Made by a program: the position numbers and the translations under genes
In this document: positions 8,616 to 14,252 of the stretch, piece after piece
How positions within the stretch are numbered: position 1 is the stretch's first letter
Layout: each line of letters starts with the position of its first letter
NCBI GenBank assembly: GCA_031253365.1
Contig: JAIRWE010000109.1
Coordinates: 1-18,325 of the forward strand
Source: Oscillospiraceae bacterium
GTDB taxonomy: Bacteria > Bacillota > Clostridia > Oscillospirales > Ruminococcaceae
DNA: 18,325 nt
Direction of reading: 5' to 3'
Notes under the pieces: generated by a model
What the model was told of the DNA's origin: nothing
What the model saw: only the letters and a program-made list of their open reading frames with translations
Databases searched by the model: none

Positions 8616-8924
8616 CTACAATTTTATCCCTATTGCCTCGCTTACGTAACGCTTAATCGTTTTGGTTATGTTGGCGGTTCCGTGGCGGTCGGGAATTTCC
8701 ACAATCAGCGGTCGCGCCGCGCCCATTTTTATTTCGTAAACCCGCTCGCGGCAAAGCTCAATCGCTTTCCCCGTCATCAGGACAATCGCGATTGTCTCGT
8801 CCGAGGCGGCTCGGTTAAGCGCGCCCAAAGCCTCGCCGCTTTCATGAACGACCGCGCCGTCTATCCCCGCAAGCCTCATTCCGGCTTGCGTATCGATGTT
8901 GTCGCTGATTAAAAAAAAGTTCAT
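8616..8924 (-). CDS. atpF: V/A-type ATPase subunit F (rotor tip)
   Basis: A 102-residue protein starting MNFFLISDNIDTQAGMRLAGI with an F-subunit Rossmann-like pattern: short strand, the AGMRLAGIDG segment, IAIVLMTGKA and LIVEIPD. Subunit F binds D at the base of the central stalk. The frame stays open upstream, but the ATG at 8924 matches the family's N-terminus. It lies 2 nt after the stop of the K gene, with no clear ribosome binding site of its own, so translation is probably coupled to K. Confidence 0.9.
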   Translation of the reverse strand: MNFFLISDNIDTQAGMRLAGIDGAVVHESGEALGALNRAASDETIAIVLMTGKAIELCRERVYEIKMGAARPLIVEIPDRHGTANITKTIKRYVSEAIGIKL

Positions 8925-8926
8925 AA

Positions 8927-9358
8927 TTACACAAACAGAATCAAGATTGAGATAACCAGCCCGTAAATCGCGACGCCCTCGCCCATAACCACAAAAATCA
9001 ACGCCTTGATGAAATTTTTGTCGTCTTCGCTGGTCGCTCCGATGGCCGCGGGAGCCGCCCCCCCCACCGCGATGCCGGTTCCTATGGTCGCCAGCCCCGT
9101 GGCGAGCGCCGCGCCGAGGTATTTCAGCCCCTCCGCCAACCCCCCCGTCTCGCCTGCCGCCGTTCCCGCTTCCGCGGCGTAAACGCCGAGGGGCAAAGCA
9201 ACCGCCATGACTGCCATGCAACCGATAAACGACAGGGTGTTGAACAGGAAAACGCGCCTGACGTTGACTTTCTTGCCCGCTTTTTTCCTTCTGACGGCAA
9301 AAATCGCCGGGACGACGATTAAAGCGGTCGCAAACAGCGGCAAAATAAATAATGACAT
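8927..9358 (-). CDS. atpK: V/A-type ATPase subunit K (proteolipid c-ring subunit)
   Basis: A 143-residue membrane protein with four predicted helices at about 4-22, 37-61, 77-104 and 117-142. Only the second half is a recognisable c-type hairpin: a Gly/Ala-rich helix, the polar loop TSEDDKN, and the ion-carrying Glu127 in GEGVAIYGL. The N-terminal pair, joined by the basic stretch RRKKAGKKVNVRR, carries no acidic ion-binding residue. Residues that coordinate sodium in Na+-type rings appear absent: Val98 stands where a Gln is expected and Gly128 follows the Glu, which favours protons (inference from alignment by eye). AAAGGAG precedes the ATG. Confidence 0.92.
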   Translation of the reverse strand: MSLFILPLFATALIVVPAIFAVRRKKAGKKVNVRRVFLFNTLSFIGCMAVMAVALPLGVYAAEAGTAAGETGGLAEGLKYLGAALATGLATIGTGIAVGGAAPAAIGATSEDDKNFIKALIFVVMGEGVAIYGLVISILILFV

Positions 9359-9373
9359 ATTTTATTTTCTCCT

Positions 9374-11698
9374 TTAATTATTGTTCAGGCTTATCATAAT
9401 GGGCTTGAACGCGCGCCCCCCGCCCTTATGAAACCTGCTGAACATCTCGTAAAATTCCAGCCTTAACACCTGTATCCCGATGATAAAGCCTTCCACGACG
9501 ATTACGAAGGCGTTCCCCAAAATCATAACCGGCAGCCCGCCGCTTCCCGCCATTTCCGCGAGAACGCTTACCACGAGCATCAACCCCGCGTGACTGAGGA
9601 TAAAACCGCCCACGCGCAAAAACGACATTGTGTTGGTGACGTAGGTAAGCAGGCTTTCAAACAACTCGATAACGCCTTCTATGACAAACTCGCCCGCCGA
9701 TTTTCGGTTTTCACCCGGCTTGCTTTCCCCGCCCTTGTCCGCGCGGCGGCGTTCCCCGTTCTCCGCTTTGTCAAGGCTCGGCGGTTTCATCGGTATAAAC
9801 CCGAGCGAGTCAAAATACCTTTCGGCGCGTGCCGCGCAATCGGGAGTCGCGGCGCAAAAGCCCGTAATATACCCCGATTCGTGCTTCGAGTAGGGGAAGA
9901 AAAAGATTCCGTCCTGCGCTTTTATAATTTCGGCGGCGTTTTTGTAATCCTCGTATTTAAGCCTGCCGAAACGCACCCCCATGTATTTGCACCGAACGAG
10001 AGCTTTCGCGGCGCGCCGTCCGCCGAACGACGCCATCGTGTCAATCAGGTTCTTGTCGGCGTTAATCCGCCTCGCCCTCGCTTTTATTTCCGCCGCGCCC
10101 ACGAGTTCGCCGAGCGGTTCCTTGAAGAACAGCCCGAGAAGCGGCAACACTATCAACCCCGCGACGTACCCGGCGCCTGATATATCTTTCCCGAAGACGA
10201 GACGGGAAACCGCCGCCGCGATTACCGACGAATACAAAACCAAACCGTTCAGACCGTTCGCCCCCAACAAAGCCCCGGCGTAATCCTTCTTTTTCAGGCA
10301 GATGAAGATGTTCAAAAGCATGGAGATTATTATGATTACTATACCCAGCGCCAAAGCCGCCGCCAGCAGGAAAGCCGAAATCCCGAATATATCGCGGGGA
10401 GGATGCTCAAACCCCATAAATTTATACACCCTCGGAATTTTGAAAAAAGGCTCAATCAAATGCTCCATTCCGAACACCGAACCGTACAGCGTTCCGAAAA
10501 CCGCGCCGCTTATACCTACGCGCGTCATAACGGGACCGATTTTTACCCCTTTCCGAAAAGTGAGAAAAACCCCCAAAAGCGAAATTACAATTCCCTGCCC
10601 CAAGTCCCCGAACATTATCCCGTAAATCAGCATATAACTCACCGCCACAAACGACGTGGGGTCTATGCCGTTGTAATCGGGAAGCCCGTACATATTCACG
10701 AACATCTCAAAAGGGCGGAACAGCTTGTTGTTCCGCAGCAGTACGGGCGGTTCCTCCGTCGCCGAACCGCGCGGCATAACCCGGACGGTAACGCCGTTTT
10801 CCTCAATCAAACCGACGAAACTTTCTTTCTCGCGCTTCGGGATAAACCCGGAAATGTAAAAGCGGTTGTTCATAACCGCCACGTTGGAGCGCAGTTCGTG
10901 GCTTTCGTCCAAAGATTTCAGGCGGCAAAAGATTTTCAAAAACCTGTCGCCCTCTTTTTTTCGGAATTCGTCGATTTCCTCCCGCGCTTGCTTCAGCTTT
11001 TCGGTTTCCTCCGCGATAAGGACGCGCATATTGTCCTTCGTTTGCTCCGCCGTCCCGTGAAAATAATCCGGGACGCGGATGCGCTCAAAGTTAATGGACT
11101 TGAACATATCGTCGGTCGCCGCCGCGTCGGGTTCGGGTACGAAATAAACCCCCCACGCGAAATCGCCGCGGCTTTCAAAAGGGATGAAGCAAAAGTTCCT
11201 GTCCTCAAAATATTTCAGTTTGGCGTGGCTTTCGGCGGGGAGCCTGCCGAAACGCACCTTGACGTACTTCATGGCGAGTATCTCGTCAAAATTCGAGCTC
11301 AGCCCCGCCAAATGCCCCACGTGCGAAAGGGCGTGGGTGTATTCCCCCATGTTCCGCTCCGCTTCGGCTTTCTTTTCGTTCAAGGGGGCGAGACGCCTTT
11401 CAATATCCGCGAAATAATCCGAAAAATCAACGGAAACGCTGAATTCCACATCGTCGTGTTCGACGGGGCGAATTTTCAGCCCCATGCTTTCGGCGAGCGT
11501 CAGGGCGCGTTTCACCAAAGGGGCGAAAACATTTTTGTTGCGCAGGGTTTTCAGGTTTTGGCTGCTGTAATATTCGCCGGAATCATGCGCGGACGAAACG
11601 ATTTGAAAGCACCCGCTTTCGCAGCATTTCACCAGCGTTTTATTGGTTTGCCGAATGGGGCCCTCAATCGAAACCGGCAGGATTTTCTCAATAGCCAT
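9374..11698 (-). CDS. atpI: V/A-type ATPase subunit I (a-subunit, stator) with an internal domain duplication
   Basis: A 774-residue protein, longer than the roughly 640-660 I would expect. Residues 1-340 form the cytoplasmic domain, with an alpha/beta lobe at 144-210 (KYVKVRFGRL). Membrane helices lie at about 347-382, 392-410, 436-468, 483-502, 507-524, 692-716 and 721-742. The arginines expected in the ion path are present in SFLRVGGF (Arg695) and QVLRLEFYE (Arg746). Between helices, residues 571-640 repeat the N-terminal lobe (KYMGVRFGRL and matching downstream positions), followed by a hydrophilic linker at about 641-668. By topology this loop should be cytoplasmic. AAAGAGG precedes the ATG. 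Confidence 0.94.
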   Translation of the reverse strand: MAIEKILPVSIEGPIRQTNKTLVKCCESGCFQIVSSAHDSGEYYSSQNLKTLRNKNVFAPLVKRALTLAESMGLKIRPVEHDDVEFSVSVDFSDYFADIERRLAPLNEKKAEAERNMGEYTHALSHVGHLAGLSSNFDEILAMKYVKVRFGRLPAESHAKLKYFEDRNFCFIPFESRGDFAWGVYFVPEPDAAATDDMFKSINFERIRVPDYFHGTAEQTKDNMRVLIAEETEKLKQAREEIDEFRKKEGDRFLKIFCRLKSLDESHELRSNVAVMNNRFYISGFIPKREKESFVGLIEENGVTVRVMPRGSATEEPPVLLRNNKLFRPFEMFVNMYGLPDYNGIDPTSFVAVSYMLIYGIMFGDLGQGIVISLLGVFLTFRKGVKIGPVMTRVGISGAVFGTLYGSVFGMEHLIEPFFKIPRVYKFMGFEHPPRDIFGISAFLLAAALALGIVIIIISMLLNIFICLKKKDYAGALLGANGLNGLVLYSSVIAAAVSRLVFGKDISGAGYVAGLIVLPLLGLFFKEPLGELVGAAEIKARARRINADKNLIDTMASFGGRRAAKALVRCKYMGVRFGRLKYEDYKNAAEIIKAQDGIFFFPYSKHESGYITGFCAATPDCAARAERYFDSLGFIPMKPPSLDKAENGERRRADKGGESKPGENRKSAGEFVIEGVIELFESLLTYVTNTMSFLRVGGFILSHAGLMLVVSVLAEMAGSGGLPVMILGNAFVIVVEGFIIGIQVLRLEFYEMFSRFHKGGGRAFKPIMISLNNN
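9779..9988 (-). repeat. Second copy of the subunit I alpha/beta lobe
   Basis: Codons 571-640 of atpI. Protein matches to codons 144-210 include KY-x-x-VRFGRL, a shared aromatic/Pro core (IFFFPYS against FCFIPFE), GYITGF against WGVYFV, TPD-x-AA against EPDAAA, and FDSLGF against FKSINF. At DNA level 9960-9977 and 11241-11258 share the 18-mer AGCCTGCCGAAACGCACC exactly. Either a duplication within the gene or strong constraint on the motif could explain the identity. Confidence 0.75.
11069..11269 (-). repeat. First copy of the subunit I alpha/beta lobe
   Basis: Codons 144-210 of atpI, in the normal position for the N-terminal domain of V/A-type subunit I. This copy is followed by a charged helical segment (about 215-250) as in other family members, so it is the ancestral copy; the one at 9779-9988 is the extra. 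Confidence 0.75.
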
Positions 11699-11719
11699 AT
11701 CAGACCTCTTTAATGCCGT

Positions 11720-12688
11720 CTAAATAACAAGCAATTTTTCTATTTCCGGCGGAGGAAGCGAATACCGTATGCTTTCCAGAATCGTTGTGACGTTTTGCCG
11801 TTCCGTTTCCAGTATGCCGAAAAACGCGAAAAGAACCATCATCGGGTTCTTCGACATTCGCATACGGCGTCTGTAATAATCATAAGAATTGCGTCTTATC
11901 GCCATTTCAAGGTTGTCTTTGTCAATTTCGATTTTGTTCTTAAAGAATTTCCCGTTAATTTCACGGAGAATGTCCGCCGCCCCTTTTTCGCCGAGGCGTT
12001 CCGCTTCGTCGGAAAAATACGCCTTTTCCCTGTATTTCGCCAACAAGTCCCCCAACACGACCTGCCGCTTCAAAGCCGCTTTCAGCTCGGACAGCTCGCT
12101 CCCCGAAAACTGTTTCCCGATACAGCTCAGCGCCCATTTGTAATAATCCGCGTACAGCGCGCGCGAAACCTCCTCAATATCCGGTTTCCCGTCCTCGTTA
12201 AGCGACGCGATGCCCTTCAAGACGCGGTAATAGCGCGTTCCTCGGAACCCGTCCGTCATTTTCCTTATGCTCTTGGTTCCGGCAAGCGATATGTAATCAA
12301 ACGACGTGTGGTAGTATTCGGGAAGGTAAACGGCGATTTGGTCATACGCGCCGATTGAGGCGAAGGTCAGCGCGACAAGTATGCTCTCGGTTTCGGCGCG
12401 CTTCAAGGCGAAATCGCGGAACCCGCCCTTTTCGACGGGTATAAAGTCGCAAAGCCGCGCGTAAATGTCGAACACGTCCCCGCGCAAAAGCAGTTCAATC
12501 CGCCCGCGGTGCATGAACGCGTCGTCAAGCCCGGCAAAAACCCTTCCGTACCGCTTGGTGCCTTTCAGATACGCCACCGCCGATTTAACCGAGTTTTTCC
12601 GAAGAAGGGCGTCGTAGTCCTTATCGGTAAGGCTGTCGCCGTAAACCGCCAAGGTTTTGGCGATAATCGCGTTGCCGCTAAGTTTCAT
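11720..12688 (-). CDS. atpC: V/A-type ATPase subunit C (rotor socket, d-type)
   Basis: A 322-residue, mostly helical and soluble protein. Subunit C sits on the K ring and connects it to the D/F shaft. Support comes from its length, the opening NAIIAKTLAVYGDSLTDKDYDALLRKNSV, the C-terminal RRMRMSKNPMMVLFAFFGILETERQNVTTILESIRYSLPPPEIEKLLV (an E-x(2)-N-hydrophobic pattern typical of the family), and its position between the H and I genes. The ATG at 12688 overlaps the H gene by 11 nt. An in-frame GTG at 12697 is an alternative; neither has a strong ribosome binding site, so coupling to the upstream gene is likely. Confidence 0.88.
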   Translation of the reverse strand: MKLSGNAIIAKTLAVYGDSLTDKDYDALLRKNSVKSAVAYLKGTKRYGRVFAGLDDAFMHRGRIELLLRGDVFDIYARLCDFIPVEKGGFRDFALKRAETESILVALTFASIGAYDQIAVYLPEYYHTSFDYISLAGTKSIRKMTDGFRGTRYYRVLKGIASLNEDGKPDIEEVSRALYADYYKWALSCIGKQFSGSELSELKAALKRQVVLGDLLAKYREKAYFSDEAERLGEKGAADILREINGKFFKNKIEIDKDNLEMAIRRNSYDYYRRRMRMSKNPMMVLFAFFGILETERQNVTTILESIRYSLPPPEIEKLLVI

Positions 12689-13001
12689 TGCCCGCACCCG
12701 TTACGCGCCCCATAATCTCGTTTACCCACCGCTCGCTGTTTTGTTCCATGACCGAGTCAAGCCGGTTGAACCGCTCGGCTTTCTTCCTCGTAATCTCCTC
12801 TATGTCCTCGTTTGCTATTTTGTTATACGATTCGGCGACTATCTCCAAACGCTTTTTGATTCTGTCGGTGTAATCGCTTTCGATTCTCGCTTTTTCGGCG
12901 TTGGCTTCGTCAAGGATTCCGCGCGCCTTTTCGTCGGCGTCCCGAACCCGTTGTCTGGCGCTTTTGTCTATTTCGATAATCTTTTCTATCAAGTCAAGCA
13001 T
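12678..13001 (-). CDS. V/A-type ATPase small coiled-coil stalk subunit (H/G-like)
   Basis: A 107-residue, highly charged, almost wholly helical protein (MLDLIEKIIEIDKSARQRV, then Ala/Glu/Arg heptads) that matches the small peripheral-stalk subunit called H or G in prokaryotic V/A-type ATPases. It pairs with subunit E. The frame is open far upstream, but the ATG at 13001 is preceded by AAAGGCGG at 7 nt, lies about 25 nt downstream of a good promoter, and starts the coiled coil. It is the first gene of the operon. Naming between species is inconsistent, so no symbol is given. Confidence 0.88.
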   Translation of the reverse strand: MLDLIEKIIEIDKSARQRVRDADEKARGILDEANAEKARIESDYTDRIKKRLEIVAESYNKIANEDIEEITRKKAERFNRLDSVMEQNSERWVNEIMGRVTGAGNET

Positions 13002-13032
13002 AAAAAAACCGCCTTTCCGAAAACCACACTTA

Positions 13033-13061
13033 ATAATACACCCAATCGGCTTATTTTTCAA
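13033..13061 (-). promoter_or_regulatory. Sigma-A type promoter of the V/A-ATPase operon
   Basis: Read on the minus strand, TTGAAA (13056-13061), 17 nt, then TATTAT (13033-13038): five of six matches to each consensus box at ideal spacing. Transcription would begin near 13026 and give a short leader of about 25 nt that carries the AAAGGCGG ribosome binding site of the first gene. Confidence 0.8.
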
Positions 13062-13109
13062 CTGTTTTTCAATAAACTTCAAAAAAAAATTCCCCGAAAA
13101 ACCCGTAAG

Positions 13110-13128
13110 TGTGGGGTAACGCCACAGT
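13110..13128 (-). promoter_or_regulatory. Operator-like dyad, left copy
   Basis: TGTGGGGTAACGCCACA at 13110-13126 is an imperfect palindrome with TGTGG/CCACA arms. Its reverse complement matches 13238-13256 at 17 of 19 positions (consensus ACTGTGGYGTTACCCCAYA). It lies about 85-100 bp upstream of the inferred ATPase operon start. Likely a binding site for a dimeric regulator; the adjacent XRE protein is the obvious candidate. Confidence 0.6.
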
Positions 13129-13234
13129 TGGGGTATTTTCGCGGCGCGAAAAAATTGCGTATAATCTATAAAATATATTGATATTGCATAAATTTCCGAC
13201 GTTAAAATCGTTGAAAAAAACGTATAAATTTTAC

Positions 13235-13265
13235 TTGACTGTGGTGTTACCCCATAGTGTATAGT
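13235..13265 (+). promoter_or_regulatory. Promoter of the XRE regulator gene
   Basis: TTGACT (13235-13240) and TATAGT (13260-13265) are each five-of-six matches, separated by a long 19-nt spacer filled almost wholly by an operator-like dyad. Transcription would start near 13272. The long spacer suggests a weak or regulated promoter. Confidence 0.6.
13238..13256 (+). promoter_or_regulatory. Operator-like dyad, right copy
   Basis: The TGTGG-N7-CCATA dyad at 13240-13256 matches the reverse complement of the left copy with two mismatches in 19 bp. It sits between the -35 and -10 boxes of the XRE gene promoter, where a bound protein would block RNA polymerase. Centres of the two dyads are 130 bp apart. 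Confidence 0.65.
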
Positions 13266-13274
13266 GAAAGCACG

Positions 13275-13295
13275 GAATACTTCGGTATTTTTTTT
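13275..13295 (+). terminator. Small hairpin with U-run in the XRE gene leader
   Basis: AATAC (13276-13280), a TTCG loop closed by C-G, then GTATT (13285-13289) continuing into a T run to 13295. The cUUCGg tetraloop is very stable, but the stem is short and AT-rich. It would form within the first 25 nt of the transcript, as a weak attenuator, a pause site or a 5' stabiliser. No antiterminator partner was identified. Confidence 0.4.
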
Positions 13296-13338
13296 ACGAT
13301 TTACGGTTACAATTTGCGACAGGAGGTGAGAACAACCG

Positions 13339-13587
13339 ATGCAGGAAAAAATGGTGTTTTGGATTGACGTGCGCAAGCTGCGGCAGGAACGCGGGTGGCG
13401 TCAAAACGAAGCCGCCCGGAAATTAGGCGTTTCACGTTCGTATTTATCGGCGGTGGAAAACGGCGGACGCTACGTTTCAATGAACATGATGGCGGCGTTG
13501 ATGAGGGTTTTCGACATCAACTACGACGATTTCCACAAGTTTAAGAACCCGCCTTGCCACAACCGCAGGGAAAAAAGCGGGGTTTAA
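13339..13587 (+). CDS. Small XRE-family HTH transcriptional regulator
   Basis: An 82-residue protein that is little more than a Cro/CI-type helix-turn-helix. The first helix holds VRKLRQERGWRQNEAARKLGVS (11-32), the recognition helix SRSYLSAVENG (32-42), then helices to about 62 and a basic tail. It has no sensory or oligomerisation domain. A near-perfect AGGAGGTGA at 13321-13329 lies 9 nt before the ATG. It is transcribed away from the ATPase operon, and a dyad lies inside its promoter, so it probably represses itself; an effect on the ATPase operon or the sortase cluster is possible but not shown. Confidence 0.88.
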   Translation: MQEKMVFWIDVRKLRQERGWRQNEAARKLGVSRSYLSAVENGGRYVSMNMMAALMRVFDINYDDFHKFKNPPCHNRREKSGV

Positions 13588-13593
13588 GCCCCG
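13570..13593 (-). terminator. Terminator-like hairpin oriented for the minus strand
   Basis: CGGGG (13578-13582) pairs with CCCCG (13589-13593) around a TTTAAG loop. The A run at 13571-13576 gives a U tract only on the minus strand. It spans the XRE stop codon. It would stop antisense transcripts coming from the cinA side; on the plus strand the short T content after it makes it a poor terminator. Confidence 0.4.
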
Positions 13594-13614
13594 TTCCCGT
13601 CGGTTCGCGTTTAA

Positions 13615-13647
13615 CCCGTGAAGTCGCTTGCGACGCGCCTTCACGGG
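13615..13647. other. Strong two-tier hairpin upstream of the cinA-sortase promoter
   Basis: CCCGTGAAG (13615-13623) pairs perfectly with CTTCACGGG (13639-13647), with a nested TCGC/GCGA stem at 13624-13633. It has no T run on either side, so it is not a standard terminator. It may end or stabilise the XRE mRNA, or be an intergenic repeat element. Confidence 0.5.
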
Positions 13648-13665
13648 CAAGCGCACGCGCGCTTG
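13648..13665. promoter_or_regulatory. Perfect inverted repeat overlapping the -35 box
   Basis: CAAGCGC-ACGC-GCGCTTG: 7-bp arms with no mismatch. The last three bases are the first three of the TTGACT -35 box of the next promoter. Its position fits an operator, though it could equally be a second RNA hairpin of the XRE transcript. Confidence 0.45.
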
Positions 13666-13691
13666 ACTTATCGGCGCGTATGTGGTACAAT
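13663..13691 (+). promoter_or_regulatory. Sigma-A type promoter of the cinA-sortase cluster
   Basis: TTGACT (13663-13668), exactly 17 nt, TACAAT (13686-13691), with TGG directly before the -10 box as an extended -10. This is the best promoter seen in the window. The leader to the cinA ATG would be about 65 nt and contains the palindrome TTGAAACTTTCAA at 13711-13723. Confidence 0.8.
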
Positions 13692-13747
13692 GGGCGCGGG
13701 CGTCGGGATTTTGAAACTTTCAAGGCGTATTCGTTGACTTCTTTTTT

Positions 13748-13764
13748 ATAAGGGGTACCCTTAT
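13748..13764 (+). promoter_or_regulatory. Inverted repeat enclosing the cinA ribosome binding site and start codon
   Basis: ATAAGGG-GTA-CCCTTAT is a perfect 7-bp stem with a 3-nt loop. It can extend by a T-G and a T-A pair. The AAGGGG ribosome binding site is in the 5' arm and the first two bases of the ATG (13763) in the 3' arm, so folding would hide both from the ribosome. Confidence 0.6.
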
Positions 13765-14251
13765 GATTGATATTGACAAGACGGCGCGTGACGTTGTTCG
13801 GTTGTTGCGCGAAAGGGGTTTGCGCGTGGCCTTCGCGGAGAGCTGCACGGGCGGGATGATTTCGGCGGCGATAACGTCGGTTCCCGGTTCTTCCGCCGTT
13901 CTGGAAGCGTGCGTCGTCACCTACGCGAATTGGGCGAAGGAAAAATACGCCGGCGTAACAAACGAAACTCTCGCCGCTCACGGCGCGGTATCGGCTGAAA
14001 CGGCGCTCGCCATGGCGAACGGAATCCGCCTTGAAACGGGTTCCGACATAGGCGGCGGCGTTACGGGGATAGCGGGTCCCGACGGGGGGAGCGACGAAAA
14101 GCCCGTCGGAACGGTCTATATCGCGGTTTCGCTCGAAGGCGAAAGTCAAGTCCTGCGTCTCGTCATGAACCGCGGGGACAGGCAGTCGCTTCGGGCTGAA
14201 ACGACAAGGCAGACGCTGGTTTTGCTGAGGGACTTCCTGAGGAGAAATTGA
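13763..14251 (+). CDS. pncC: Stand-alone CinA C-terminal domain protein (nicotinamide-nucleotide amidohydrolase type)
   Basis: A 162-residue protein consisting only of the CinA C-terminal domain. Motifs are AESCTGG at 25-31, GIAGPDGGS at 102-110 and KPVGTVYIA at 113-121. PncC-type enzymes deamidate nicotinamide mononucleotide to nicotinate mononucleotide in cytosolic pyridine-nucleotide recycling. The N-terminal COG1058-like half of full CinA is absent, which is common for this family. The gene has its own strong promoter, and the first sortase ATG follows its stop by 1 nt, so the NAD-salvage gene and the sortases are probably co-transcribed. A functional link is not apparent. Confidence 0.92.
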   Translation: MIDIDKTARDVVRLLRERGLRVAFAESCTGGMISAAITSVPGSSAVLEACVVTYANWAKEKYAGVTNETLAAHGAVSAETALAMANGIRLETGSDIGGGVTGIAGPDGGSDEKPVGTVYIAVSLEGESQVLRLVMNRGDRQSLRAETTRQTLVLLRDFLRRN

Positions 14252-14252
14252 A

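Noticed and set aside
8925..9221. An upstream extension of the subunit F frame to 201 residues
   Set aside because: The added part is a Gly/Arg-rich out-of-frame reading of the K gene. The ATG at 8924 gives the normal length and N-terminus of subunit F.
10403..11713. A 436-residue plus-strand open frame opposite subunit I
   Set aside because: The opposite strand encodes a clear ATPase subunit; this frame has a composition typical of antisense shadows, no ribosome binding site I could support and no family motif.
13160..13165. A perfect TATAAT on the plus strand between the two dyads
   Set aside because: No acceptable -35 box lies 16-19 nt upstream. The region is AT-rich, so a chance match is likely.
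13002..13376. An upstream extension of the small stalk subunit to 232 residues
   Set aside because: It would cross the operon promoter, both dyads and the regulator's start. The ATG at 13001 has the ribosome binding site and begins the coiled coil.
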